In this document: piece by piece, positions 44,389 through 56,227 of the stretch
Numbering within the stretch: the first letter of the stretch is position 1
Layout: each line of letters opens with the position of its first letter
Origin: Cordilura impudica
Lineage: Eukaryota; Arthropoda; Insecta; Diptera; Scathophagidae
Assembly: GCA_963682025.1 (NCBI GenBank)
Contig: OY821520.1
Location: 134,858,738 to 134,922,737 of the forward strand
DNA: 64,000 bases
Direction of reading: 5' to 3'
Position numbers and translations under genes: made by a program
The notes under the pieces: model-generated
Database searches by the model: none
Seen by the model: only the letters and a program-made list of their open reading frames with translations
Told to the model about the DNA's origin: nothing

Positions 44389-46830
44389 TTATTTAATGGC
44401 AACTCTATAGCTTGCATTTATATTGTTTGTGTCTTCTTTCAAATTTAGTGTTCTCATTATCTGCTGTTGAATTCGTAAACTTTCTTTTGTATACCTTTTC
44501 TTTTCAATCTTTTCCTTGTCCAGTATTTTTACTTTTTCAAAGTCAGCTGTGTGACCTGTTTTTAGAATATGTTGTGCCAGTGCTGTCGACTCTTTCGCTT
44601 TCGTTATGTCTGTTTTATGTTCTAACATCCTTGTGGCTAGTGTTCTCTTTGCTGTGCCTATATAAATCATATCACATTTCTGATTGTCATCTCCCTTGCA
44701 CGTTATCTCATACACAACGTTGCTTTGTTGTTGTTTCTCTACTGGTGTTTTTACGTTAGTAAATATTGTGCTAAGTGTTTGATTTGCTTTATAAGCAAAG
44801 CTTATGTTATTCTCCTTTATTGTTGTTCTCATATTCTTATTGTCAGTTAACCCAGGGATGTATTGTACACTGTAAAATTGTTTAGCCTCATTGTTTTTAG
44901 TGTTTTCACGTTGTTTGTTATATTTTAAACGCTGGGTTATATCGTCGATTAACATTTTAATAATGTTATTTGGAAAACTATTTTCTAAAAGTATCTTTCG
45001 TATTTTCTGTTTATTTAATGTGTGAAACTTTTCGTCACTAAGCGTTAAGACTCTTTCGATGAAATTTCTTGCAGTAGTAACAATCTGGTTTTTGGGTTGC
45101 GTCGCATTAAAATTCATCAATCTACCAGATGCCGTTGCGTTAGAATACCAATTGAACGTGATTTTGTTGCCATCTCTCCGTAGTTTCATGTCAAGGTATG
45201 CAATTTCCTTGTTTTCCTCTACTTTTATCGTAAATTTAAGTTTCGGATGATGTCTGTTTAGTGTATTGAGAATTTCATCCTTGTCATCAAAATGTATTAT
45301 AGCTATTATGTCATCGACATATTTTGCTATATATTTAATTTTTATATTTTTATACCATATACCACTATGTGGTTTGGGTATAATGACTTTGTGCTGCTGT
45401 TTGTAACAACCGAAAATATACTTTCTGAGTTGATTTAACAATGTCCGTCCGTCCGTCTGTGTGTCCATGTAAACCTTGTAATCAAAATGCAGGTCACAAA
45501 TATGAATATATTTTGATGAAATTTGGTATATAAGCTTTTATCGGCCATGGGATGAACGCTACTGAAATTGGTGAGAATCGGTCCATGTTCAGACCTAGCC
45601 CCCATACAAATTACCCCTATGAAATCGACATAAATTGCCATAAGATCCAAATTGTCATATAGATCTTACTCAAATTGGGTTTGTATGCGTTCATTACATC
45701 CATCCATGAGTAGTCCAAAAATGATCCCTTTGACCCCATATAGAGCTGCTTCCCGATCTTCATTTAAATCTATTAAAAAACAAAAATATTGCACTGATTC
45801 TTCTCAAATTTTGTTTGTATATATTTTTGCAAAATACAATAGACTTTACCAAACATGATCAGGATCAGTCCATTTTTGGACCTATATGGATATAGCATCC
45901 GATATGAACTTTTTCATATCTGCAGCCAAAAAAATTAAGAAAAATCCCACTCAAATTTGGTTTTTGCTTATTTTCTATGTCCAGTTAGTTGGGCCTAAGA
46001 GATAGGGTTTCTAAACGCATGGTATAGGGTATCGTATAGTCGGTCTAGACCGACTATAATTTGCTTACTTGTTATCTTTTAATTCCTTTATCGCATCGTC
46101 GAGTAGAACGTCAAGAACTATATCTGCTATGGCGGATGAGAGCGGGTTGCCCATTGGCATTCCAAATATTTGATTAAAAACCTGATTGTTGTGTGTAAAA
46201 TAATTATTATCAGTCAAACAAAATTTTTAAATTTCAAGAAATTTTGTACTGGGGATTCTTGTCAATTCCTTAATTATTGACCATTTCATCATAATATTCC
46301 GTATAGTAGTATGTACGGGGATATTTGTAAATAGGGAAACTGCGTCAAAAGATACTAAAATCTCTCCATTTCCAAGTTCGATATTTTTTAAATTGGTTTT
46401 TAATTCTGTTGAATTTTTAATATTATATGTTTCAGATATTAAATGCTTTAGAATTTGTCCAATATGTTTTGAAAGATTGTAACAAGGAACCTGGATTGAT
46501 GCGACTATAGGTCTGAGTGGCATATCGGTCTTGTGGATTTTGGGTAATCCGTATATTCTCGGTGCTGTGGCAGCGGAGCAGGTAAGCTGTCGTTTTAGCC
46601 ATAAGTCTATATGTCCATTTTTCTCTAGATTTGATAAAATAGTGTTATTTGTTTTTTGTAATTTTAAAGTCGGCTCCGTCCTCATTGTTTTAAAGGTGTT
46701 TTTATCATTCAAAAGTTCCTGCATTTTTTCCTCGTATTCGTTTTTATACATTGCTACCGTCTTGTTTCCTTTATCTGCCTGTATAATAATAATGTCTAGG
46801 TTTTTTGACAGAAATATTTTTCTTTTTTAT
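44389..46830 (-). pseudogene. Penelope reverse transcriptase plus GIY-YIG endonuclease
   Basis: From 46,830 down: IIIIQADKGNKTVAM (the ADKGN box), APRIYGLPKIHK, PLRPIVASI, LVSFDAVSLFTNIP (catalytic box A), an in-frame TAA at 46,229-46,227, FGMPMGNPLSSAIADIV, then the DINE-like insertion; after it IKYIAKYVDDIIAI (catalytic YVDD, about 45,320), a linker, and a C-terminal GIY-YIG domain VVYEITC...MIYIGTAKRTLATRMLEHK (about 44,755-44,620). The frame closes exactly when the insert is removed. The annotated ORF start at 45,468 lies in DINE-like sequence and is artificial. Apart from the missing N-terminus, one nonsense codon and the insertion are the only lesions seen. The GIY-YIG nuclease is what sets Penelope elements apart from LINEs. 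Confidence 0.88.
45350..46071 (+). mobile_element. DINE-1/mini-me-like element, family 1, inserted in the Penelope gene
   Basis: Full-length ~720-base copy. 5' end ATACCATATACCACTATGTGGTTTGGGTAT (hairpin); (GTCY)n at about 45,444-45,462; 3' end GGTATAGGGTATCG, the palindrome AGTCGGTCTAGACCGACT (46,037-46,054), ATAATTTGCTTACTTG and TT. T residues border both sides and no duplication longer than 2 bp is needed, consistent with T/T insertion reported for Helentron-related elements. Confidence 0.82.
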
Positions 46831-46854
46831 TAAAAAAAACACTTAACTGTTGGC

Positions 46855-47015
46855 TTTGAATTTAGAATATCATTTGGCAATTTTTCATTTTAGCGCTTTT
46901 CTGATTTTGGCGATTTTTGATTTTAGCGATTTTTGATATTCGCCATTTTTGATTTGGAAAATTTTTGTTTTGCTGATTTTTGATTTTTGGCGTATTTAAT
47001 TTTGGCAATTATGGA
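46855..47015 (+). repeat. Degenerate GCGATTTTTG minisatellite
   Basis: Short run of TTTTGGCGATTTTTGATTTTAGCG words, a third occurrence of the 12.5/16.2-kb minisatellite. It again precedes a GCCACGCCCACT-containing repeat. Confidence 0.75.
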
Positions 47016-47084
47016 ATTTTTCGATTCCGTCCATATTTTCCACGACTATTCAGATTGATAATTAATTTACTTCATATTTTTTTA

Positions 47085-47900
47085 TATAGGAGGCGCCAGG
47101 CCCACTAATCCCGCCCAATTTTTACCCGACCACTCACATAAATATCTGATGGACTCGTGCAAAGTGTTGAGGTTTCCCCTTTTATAGTACACCAGTTATG
47201 TAATATTATATGTTTTCTTTGTATGGGCTGTGCCATGCTCACTGCTCCGATTACGCCCATTTTTTGTTACACTAATCCCATGAATATCTTATGGGCTCAT
47301 GCAAAGTTACAGTACTCCAGATATATGACGTTTAGTAATTACTTTGTATGGATAGTGCCACGCCCATTGGTGTGAAGCCGCCAATTGTTTCTCCAACTAC
47401 TCATATGAATATCTGATGGGCTCGTGCAAAGTGTTGAGGCTTTCCCTTTAATGGTACATCAGTTATATGATATTATATATTTAATTTGTATGGGCGGTAA
47501 AAAGTCTACTGCTCCGATCACGCCCATTTTTTGTTCGACTAATCCCATGAATAACTTATGGGCTCACGCAAAGTCTTGGGACTTGGGTCTCACTATTACA
47601 GTACTCCATTTGATATTAATTTTTTCGGGCCATGCCTATTGGTCCGATCCCGGCCATTTTTTCCCGACTACTCACATTAATAATAGATGACCTCAGACGA
47701 ATTTGCAAAGCTGTCTCTGTCATAGTACTAGAGATATATAATATTGAATTATTTCTTTGTATGGGAGATACCACTCCCACTTATCCGATCCCGCCCATTT
47801 TCGGCATGGCTACTAACATAAATAATAGGTGATATCACACTAATTTACAAAGCTATCTCTGTCATATTATTCAATACAGGTGCCACGCCCACTAAAAATA
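47085..47900 (+). repeat. 120-145-bp tandem array, about six units
   Basis: Units start near 47,085, 47,220, 47,342, 47,487, 47,620 and 47,756 with TTTGTATGGGNGGTGCCACGCCCACT followed by TCCGATCNCGCCCATTTTT and an ATGGGCTCGTGCAAAGT block. Open frames here are repeat artefacts. The starting phrase is also found singly at 13,230 and 16,775. Confidence 0.8.
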
Positions 47901-48333
47901 TAATAAAAATTTATAGCCTTTGTTAAGGACCGTTCTAACTATTGGAACCAATACTTTCAAAATCAGATAAGTAGTTACGGCGATTACGTCCCACAAACAA
48001 ACTAAAAAATCGATCGACCTAAAATGTTACATATAGTATTTCGACCTATAAAATTCAAGCAATCGCTATATTACTCCACCCTAATGCACACATAATGTGG
48101 CCGTAACACAATGGGAAATGTACAGTATTTTTGTCAAATCAATGTGGGAGTTAACGTTTATATTAATATCTTATTTATTTTCCTTTCGTTATTTGTTGTT
48201 GGCTTTAGTGTTGCTTTGGCCACTTGACCCACTAACAATTACTCACTGTGTCATTATATACTGCTAAAAAATTTACATAAATTCTGTGAGAGAACAAACA
48301 TACAACATGTTTTCTATGTTTTTATTATTTTAT
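47901..48333. other. No recognised feature
   Basis: AT-rich spacer; nothing recognised. Confidence 0.45.
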
Positions 48334-48875
48334 TTATTTTTTGTTATCAACATATACCTCACCCACAACAACAAAACACAATAATTTAAAAATAGAATTT
48401 GCTAGTAATGTGTAATAATTAATTTCAATACTCGCACATATGTAGTTAGGAACGTGTTTATTATCTTTAAGAAGTTTTCTTAGGGCCGTTAATTCAACAA
48501 TTAAGTTTTGAGTCACCAACGACTCCATTTCCAAACTAAAGCAATCTAAACAAAAAAGACATCGGTTAAAATCACTTAACCCTAAGTCTAACATTCAAGA
48601 AAGGTCGTCAGACAAAAGACCAATAGTTTATTCCCTCCAGATAATTTTCCGATTCGGTATTGATCGTTGTACTGATGACGGAGTCTATTTACCTCAGAAA
48701 AGCGACTTGACTTTATGCTAAATACTGAGATCAGAGAAATCAGACTCAGGTTTAGCATGACGTTCAAGTAAAAATTAATAAAAAAAAAAAACATTTCCAT
48801 TGCTGCATTTATAAAGTAAATTGGCATGAAGTAAACTGAATTTATATACAAATAATATCGAACAATCTGTAACAT
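48334..48875 (-). other. Two adjoining unrecognised open frames
   Basis: Two minus-strand frames (48,875-48,588 and 48,594-48,334, 95 and 86 codons) overlap by a few bases in different frames. The first is rich in hydrophobic residues and could hold one or two membrane segments (IYFINAAMEMFFFFINF and NLSLISLISVF); the second has Cys, Leu and Lys without a known motif. Together they could be one damaged membrane-protein gene or chance. I do not recognise either. Confidence 0.15.
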
Positions 48876-49047
48876 TGTAAGCTTTTACCTACAAACAATT
48901 TTAAAACCACAATGAAAATTACAAATTGCTTTAAATCAATAAATATAAGAGACAAATGTCAAAGGCAAACAAAATATTTACAATCAATCAAATAAAACAT
49001 TAATCAATTTAAACTGCAACACGCAACTCAAGTCTGTCAGATTGAAG

Positions 49048-49089
<42 letters not shown>

Positions 49090-49194
49090 TATTATAATTA
49101 CATATTGTAATACAAACTACATATTTGGAAGTATGGCCTGTATGAACTACTAATTTACAAACTCTGAGTATGTACTGAGTCTAAGTAAGGAAGT
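48876..49194. repeat. Spacer with (ATC)n microsatellite
   Basis: AT-rich sequence containing about 13-14 ATC repeats at 49,049-49,089. Nothing else seen. Confidence 0.85.
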
Positions 49195-51480
49195 TAAGCT
49201 CGAAGAGCGAGTTTTTGGAACATCTGTTAAACTTAGTTTAATTAATTCAGAGTTAGTATATAGTTTTAAGTTATAAGACCGAGTTTTTGGAATGTTAATT
49301 AAACTTTGTTTTACTCACGATTTTTCACACTTTAGTTAAATATTTTAAGGTTATAAGAGCGAGTTTTCGGGACATCAATTAAACGTAGCTAAAATCATAA
49401 TTTTAACGCTTTAACGAGTTTTTTGGGAAGTGGGTTAAATATAGTGTAACTAAGCCGAAGCTATTAACTCTTTAGTCAAATATTTTATAGATATAAGACC
49501 GAGTTTTCGGTATGTCAATTAAATTTAGTTTTGTTCAATTCAAGATTTTTAACGCTTTTAGCCGAGTTTTGCGATGCCAGCTCAACTTAGTTTAATTAAA
49601 CCGAAGTTATTAACTCTTTTATCAAATAGTTTAGATTTGTAGATTTCAACTAAACTTCTAGATTCAATTAAACTTAGTCAAACTCTCGATTTTTGAGGCT
49701 TTAAGTCGAGTTTTGGCAAATCGGTTAAACTAGATTTAATTAAACTCATGATTTTTAACTCTTAAATAGTTTAGAGTTGCAAGACCGCATTTTCAGGATT
49801 TCAGTTAAAATTAGTTAAACTCAAGATTTTCAACGCTTTTCACGACTTTTAATGCTAGTTTTTTAGATGCCAGTTAAATTGTTTAAGTCCTGAGTTTTTA
49901 GGATATCAGTTAAACTAGTTAAACTCACGAATTTTAGGCTTTAGGCCGATGTTTTGCGATGTCAGTTAAACTTAGTTTAATTAAAGCGCAGTTATAAACA
50001 CTTTAGTCAAACAGTTTAGTGATATACAACCGAGTTTTCCGGATGTCAATTAAACTTAGTTTAACTAAACTCACGATTTTTAGTGTTTTAAGTCCAGTGT
50101 CTGAAAATGCAGTTAAAGTTACGATTATTAACTCTTCCGTTAAATAGTTCAAAGTTATAAGATCTGAGTTTCTAGGAAGTCAGTTAAATTTACAATAGTT
50201 CAATTCACGATTTTTAACGCTTACTAACTACTTCTTTTTTCCCTTGAACTAAATTAAACTCACTATTGTTAACGATTTAGGCCAGTCGATTTTGGGAAGT
50301 CGGTTAAACTTAGTTTAATTAAACTCTCGCTTTTAATGCTTTAGTTAAATTCTTTAAGTCCTGAGCTTTTAGGTGTTTTTAACGCCTTAAGACTAGTTTT
50401 TGTGATGTCAGTTAAACTTGGTTTTATTAAATCGAAGTTATTAACACTTTAGTCAAACAGTTTATAGCTATAATACCGACTATCCAGGAATCAATTAAAC
50501 TGAGTTCAATTGAACTCACCATATTTAACGCTTTAAGTCAGTTCTGAAAACGTTAGTTAAAGTCACGATTATTAATTCCTTCGTTAAATAGTTCAAAGTT
50601 ATAAGAACTCAGTTTCTAGGAAGTCAGTTAAACTTACAATTGTTCAAACAACGATTTTTAACGCTTTAGTCAAATAGTTTAAGACTAATTTTTTGGTATT
50701 TCAGTTTAACTTAGTTAAACTCACGATTTGTAACGCTTTAGACCGAGTTTTTGGGAAGTTGGTTAATATTAGTTTAATTATATTCCACTTTTTAATGCTC
50801 AGTTAAATTTTTAAGTCCTGAGTGTTTAGGTTACCAGTTAAACTTAGTTAAACTCACGATTTGTAACTCTTTAGACCGAGTTTTTGCGATGTCAGTTAAA
50901 CTTAGTTCAATTAAACCGAAGTTATTGGCGCTTTAGTGAAACAGTTTAGATTTGTAAGACCTAGTTTTCGAGATGTCAATTAAACTTAGTCAAACTCACG
51001 ATTTTTAACTCTATGGTTAAATAGTTTTATGTTATAAGACCTGAGGGGTTTGGAGGCCAGTTCAACTCACGCTTCTTAACACTTTATTTAAATAGTGTGA
51101 GACCTATGTTTTTGGTATTTCAGTTAAACTTAGTTAAATTCACGATTTCCATCGCCAAGATATTAACATTTTCGTCAAATAGTTTAGAGCTATGAGATCG
51201 AGTTTCCGGACTGCACATTAAACTCAGTTTAATTTAATTCACAGTTTTTCGCGCTTTAATCGAATCTCTGAGAAGTCAGTTAAACTAAGTTTAATTTAAG
51301 CCACGATTATTTACTCTTTCATTCAATAGTTTAAAATTATAACAACTGAGTTTTAGTTTAGTTCAACTCACGATTTTTAATGCGTTAGTTAAAAGTGTAA
51401 ATCTTCGAAATGTCAATTAAACTTAGTTTAAGTTATCTCATAATTTTTAATACTTTATGACGAGTTTCTGCTAATAGTTC
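49195..51480 (+). repeat. TTAAACTTAGTTTAATTAAAC satellite, main block
   Basis: About 2.3 kb of diverged tandem units with variable spacing (roughly 60-100 bases). The recurring core is GACCGAGTTTTTGGGATGTC, AGTTAAACTTAGTTTAATTA, CTCACGATTTTTAACGCTTT and AGTTAAATAGTTTAAAG. No coding frame. TTAAACTTAG and its near-palindromic flank make each unit able to fold. Confidence 0.85.
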
Positions 51481-52189
51481 GTTTATATCTAAGCAAAATC
51501 AAGTACATACGAGATTTCGAGCGAGATCTACCTCATTTTTACTAAATTTCCCGTACAAAACAAGATCTAGCTCGTTACTAGATTTGTGCAAAATCTTAAA
51601 AACTTGTCAAACTTGGGCACTACCAAATGATACTACTGTGTTTTTTTAATATTGTAGCAGAAAATTACAACGCAGTGACGGAAAAATTGACATTTACAAA
51701 TAAAAAGCAAACAAGCTGAATAAAAAGGCGAAGAAAATGAAATATTAATTATTAATAAAAGTGACGAATCTATAATAAAAAAATATTTAGTAATTGGAAA
51801 GTTATTATTTTTTATACTTATATGTGCCCATTCCAATCTGCTATATAATGATTGTGCAAAATGCATATGTTTTTGTTGTTCAAACAATACATTTAAAAAA
51901 TGCTGATTTTTTTTCGCAAAATTTCTATTTTTGTTTGTGCTTTTTTCATTTTTGATGCATAATATAATTATAAAATCTGTTCCTTTATAGAATTTTCCAT
52001 ATTTCCATTTTCCTATTGTTTTGTTTATTTATGGTATTTCTAGTTTATATTTTTTTATTTTAATCAGCTGTTTATTGTTGTGGAAACAAAATCTCACAAA
52101 ATATCAAAAAAGTTAGATGTAAACGGTATAGATTTTGAAATAGATTTCAACTAAAATCTATAAGATTTTCCTCAGATGTAAGTGCAGCA
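51481..52189. other. Non-satellite insert inside the array
   Basis: About 700 bases with no satellite units, interrupting the array. AT-rich; contains GAGATTTCGAGCGAGATCT at its left side and TAGATTTTGAAATAGATTTC at its right. No inverted repeat or gene could be supported. It may be an unrecognised element. Confidence 0.5.
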
Positions 52190-52430
52190 TTATTAGTCCG
52201 ATAAACTTAGTTCAATTAAACTTATAATAAAATTTAACTCTTAAAACGATTTTTTACACTTTAGTTAACTAGTTCAAAGTTATAAGGTCTATGTTTTTGG
52301 GATGTCAGATAAACTTAGTTAAAATCTTGATTTTTAACACTTTACTTAAATAGTTTGAAAGTTATAATTGTTCAAAAAATCTGAGTTTAACTGAACTAAG
52401 TTTAAATGACATTTCAAAAACTCACCCTTA
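52190..52430 (+). repeat. TTAAACTTAG satellite, outer block with an inverted unit
   Basis: Two to three units in the main orientation, then at about 52,375-52,425 a unit in the opposite orientation (CTGAGTTTAACTGAACTAAG...CATTTCAAAAACTCAC), which ends the array. Confidence 0.75.
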
Positions 52431-53164
52431 GTGTGAATGTTGGGGGGTTTTAGATTGTTTATTTTTATTTATTTTTTTTTTTCAATTACATCTTTTTCAA
52501 ATCATGAGTAATTAACGTGGGCACACGTTCATCTGTAGTCAATTCGTTTCCATACAACTAGCAATTTTTGGAATTTAAGCTGTAATTAAGCGTTTGCTTT
52601 GGTTTGGTTTGGTTTATTAACAAAACTGCTTGAAAACTGTCACCTATGTGAGATATTTTTATGTATGTAGTTGTATTTGCCATATTAAGGGTGTTGCCAT
52701 ATTAAGGGGAATTAAACTTTGAATTTCTTGTAAATGAATTATGTATTTTAAGATTAGGCACTTAATATGCCGAAATTCTTTTCCTGTTAAAACAGCGAAT
52801 AGAGTTTTTAATGACATAACAAAACATAAAATCATGAAGTACTGAAAAAAGTCTTTAGGAATTAATTAAATTTTGCAGTTAAGTCACATGACTAAATTTC
52901 TCGCGAAACTATTTAATTTACATTTTAAAAAAAACTATAAAAAAAACTATAAATTATTAAACTATTCACCGGTTTATGCTTATTTTTTATGAAGTTAATT
53001 GTATGGAGTATCGAATAGTTAGTCTAGATATCTTAAGCTTAAGCTTAACTCCGATTGCCTCTAAAATTCACATATAGTACCTTTACATATATTTGCGTAA
53101 ATCTCGCTTAAAGTCGAATTCGGATTTGAACAATTACCACATTCCTCCATTCTATTACTCATAG
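52431..53164. other. No recognised feature
   Basis: AT-rich spacer with a short TTTGGTTTGG run near 52,600-52,615; no gene or element recognised. Confidence 0.45.
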
Positions 53165-53535
53165 TAGCAGATTCCAGCCCTCGAAATTCGAGTGCAAATT
53201 CTAGGAAATTTTATTTTTTCATTAAATAAAGACCCTAAAGGTATAATCAATTATAGCCCATTCACAAATCAACACAAACAAACCCATTTTTATTACAAAC
53301 ACATTAACAAATTTAGTAAACACACACATAGCATTGTAAAATTTTATGTATGTGTTAGTAGGAACTTTAAATGCAATTTACTCGAAATAAAGGAAAAAAT
53401 TAAAAAATCTGTAAATCTGCAAAACCGCTAAAAAGAAATACCTTTCAAATAATATGCGTTTGGTCATAATCGGGATAAGATGGTAGAATAAAACATCGGT
53501 CACAAGAAATCGCCCAGCCTATTAATATTATAGAT
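53165..53535 (+). mobile_element. Non-autonomous dispersed repeat, family 3 (copy 5)
   Basis: Nearly the same as copies 1 and 3 from CAGATTCCAGCCCTCGAAATTCGAG to CGCCCAGCCTATTAATATTATAGAT. The 79-codon open frame inside is not meaningful. Confidence 0.78.
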
Positions 53536-54186
53536 TATTGAAAATGTTTAAAAGAAAACTTTTTTTTAAGAATCAGCTAATTTTGCTTTCTTAATCCGGA
53601 TTCACATATGTTAGTGTCCTGTGGCAACTCTAGCTGCTCATGTATTTTTTCTGTTTGTTTAATAAGTGTACCAAGAGACACGTAGCATTTATGTTAGTTA
53701 TTTTATTTATTTTTTCTATATGTGTTTAGTAATGTGCTCTCAACACCTTGCCTAACAATATATGTAGTTGTTGATTTTTTTATATTTATTTACAATACAT
53801 TTTTATCTACATATTTAATCGAAAACCAGTTATCTACAAAATACAAACCACCGGTTTAATGTCAGTTTTTCGAGACAAGCATACGATTGGAAAATTGGAG
53901 TTTTTCTTATAAACAAACAATAATTCTCATCACGTTTTATATTCATAGCCATTCATTGCTATTGAGTAACTATTTCTAGTCTAATGTGTGAATACAGAGT
54001 GTGTCTAAGTATATAGAGGTGAGTATGAGCGCATGGGCAGCACCTTGCCACCCGCTAGCATATTTTAACACATAGCAATGTCAAACAAAAAATAAATCCT
54101 ATAATATTGATATTTATTTAACCGCTCATATATTAAACACTAGTTAGTTGTACGACGCCCAGTTGCCAGTTGAAAATTTTTGGCAA
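53536..54186. other. No recognised feature
   Basis: AT-rich spacer before the satellite; nothing recognised. Confidence 0.45.
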
Positions 54187-55975
54187 TAACTTTTTAAGAA
54201 AAGGTTATTTTTAAGAGAAGGTACTTTTTAAGAAAAGGTACGTTTTTAGAAAACGTGCTTTTTTTTAAAACGCAATTTCTGATGAAAAAGTAATTTTTTA
54301 ACAAAAAGTCATTTTTAAGAATGGTACCTGTGTAGTAATGGTAACTTTTTACGAAAAGGCACTTTTTTAAGAAAATGTACTTTTTACGAAAAGGTACCTT
54401 TTTACCAAAAAGTACTTTTTAACTAGAGGAACCTTTTTTCAGAAAATTACTTTTTATAAGAAAAGGTACTTTTTTCAGAAAAGGTACTTTTTTCAGAAAA
54501 GGTACCTTGTTAAGAAAAGGTACTTTTTAAAGTATTTTTTTACAAGAGAAACTTTTTTACTAAAGCAACTTTAAAAAAAGGTACTTACTTAAGAAAAGGC
54601 AATATTTTAAGAAAAGATGATTTTTTAGTAACAGGTACTTTTTGTTATATAAGGTACTTTTTATAAAAGGTACTTTCTTAAGAAAATGTACTTTTACAAG
54701 AAAAGGTATCTTTCAAGAAAATGTACTTTTTAAGAAAAAGTGTGTTTTTACCAAAAAGTACTTTTCAAAAAGAGGTAATTTGTTTATAAGAAAAGGTACT
54801 TTTTTAAGAAAATTTGTTTTTTTAATAATATATACGTCTTTAAGACAAGGTACTTTTTTAAGAAACGGTACCTTTGTAAGAAAATGTACTTTTTGACTAA
54901 AAAGTACTTTTTGACAAGAGGAACTTTTTACAAAGGGAACTTTTAAAGAAAAGGTAAGTACCTTTTAAGAAAATTTCTTTTTTTAAGAAAATTACTATTT
55001 TAAGAAAAAATTCTTTTATAAGAAAATGTACTTCTTTAAGAAAACGTACTTATTTAAAAAAAATACTTTTTAAGAAAAGGTGTTTTCTTAAGAAGAGTTG
55101 ATTTTTTAAATAAATGTACATTTTAAGAAAATTATTTTTTTAATAAAACTATATTTTTAAGAAAAGGTACTTCTAAAAGAAAAGGTACTTTTTTAAGAAA
55201 ATGTACCTTTTTAAAAAGAGTACTTTTTTAAGAAAATGTACTTTTACTTTTAATAAAGGGAAGAATGGGTACTTTTTTAAGAAAATGTACTTATTAAACG
55301 AAAGGTACTGTTTCAATAAAAGTTTTTTTAATAGAAGATACTTTTTTACTAAAAGGTATATTTTTAGTAAAAAGAACTTTTTTATCAGAGGTACTTAAGA
55401 AAATGTACTTTTGTAAGAAAATGTAAACGCAACTTTTGAATAAAATTAAATTTTTAATTAATAAAATGTGAATTTTTTGGTATTTTTTTAACAAAAAGTA
55501 CATTTTAAGAAAAGGGAAAAGGGGCAAAGGTTATCGTTTTACCGAAAAGTACTTTTCAGCAAAAAGTACATTTAGCAAAAAGTGCTTTCTAAGAAATGCC
55601 ACTTTTTTAACAAGAAGTATTTATTAAAAAAAATATACTTTTTTAACAAGAAGTACCCTTTAACGAAAGGAACTTTTTTAAGAAACTGTACATTTCAAGA
55701 CAAGATACTTTTTTAACAAAAGATACTTTTTTAACAAAAGGTATTTTTTAATAAAAGGCACTTTTTTAATAAAAGGTACTTTTTAATTAAAGGCACTTTT
55801 TCATTAAAGGGTACTTTTTTGACATAAAGTATTCTTTAAGAGAAGGTACTTTTATAAGGAAAGATTTATTTTTATTGAAAATTTACTTTTTTAAGGAAAT
55901 TAATTTTTGTAAGAAGAAAAAAGTAAATTTTTTAAATAGGTACTTTTTAAGAAATGCACTTTTTAAGTAAAGGTA
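54187..55975 (+). repeat. GTAC satellite array, plus orientation, block 1
   Basis: About 1.8 kb of 17-21-base units of the form AAAAGGTACTTTTTTAAGA, with frequent one- or two-base changes. Open frames at 54,642-55,527 are translations of the repeat. Confidence 0.88.
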
Positions 55976-56227
55976 TGTGCAATTGAGTCTGTGCAGAGAA
56001 AGTTTTTGCTATTCTGCCTACGTAGTAAAGCGCGATATAATTGAATACCTCAATTAACTATTTTTTTGTTTTTTATGTTTTTTAAGTTTGGCATTCCTAA
56101 TATCAGCTGATGATATAGTCTGTACGACCACACAATCTACTTCCCAGATCTTGGAATCCGCCAGGGTTCGGACCACGGTCAAAAGTTTAAGGGGGGTGGG
56201 TAAGTGTGAGGCGGGGTTCGGTCGTTA
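55976..56227. other. GC-richer island between satellite blocks
   Basis: About 250 bases of non-satellite sequence; its right half is much richer in GC than the surroundings (CCGCCAGGGTTCGGACCACGG, GGCGGGGTTCGGTCG). Origin unknown. Confidence 0.6.

Larger units (their letters stand above)
43790..46840 (-). mobile_element. Penelope-like element, 5'-truncated, with two nested insertions
   Basis: Minus strand: reverse transcriptase and GIY-YIG endonuclease coding region (46,840-44,389), then a 3' region to about 43,790. Two later insertions interrupt it: a DINE-like element (about 45,350-46,071) inside the gene and a small retroposon (44,032-44,367) in the 3' region. The 3' part includes a motif at 43,857-43,812 with GTCGA-loop-TCGAC-GAAAC-GTC, the layout of the hammerhead-like motif known from Penelope terminal repeats. 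Confidence 0.85.

Noticed and set aside
48334..48875. A host membrane-receptor gene
   Set aside because: Hydrophobic stretches alone are not enough; there is no family motif, the two frames do not join, and composition is AT-rich.
54642..55527. Open frames of 65-84 codons in the GTAC satellite
   Set aside because: Repeat translations with no conserved start or motif.
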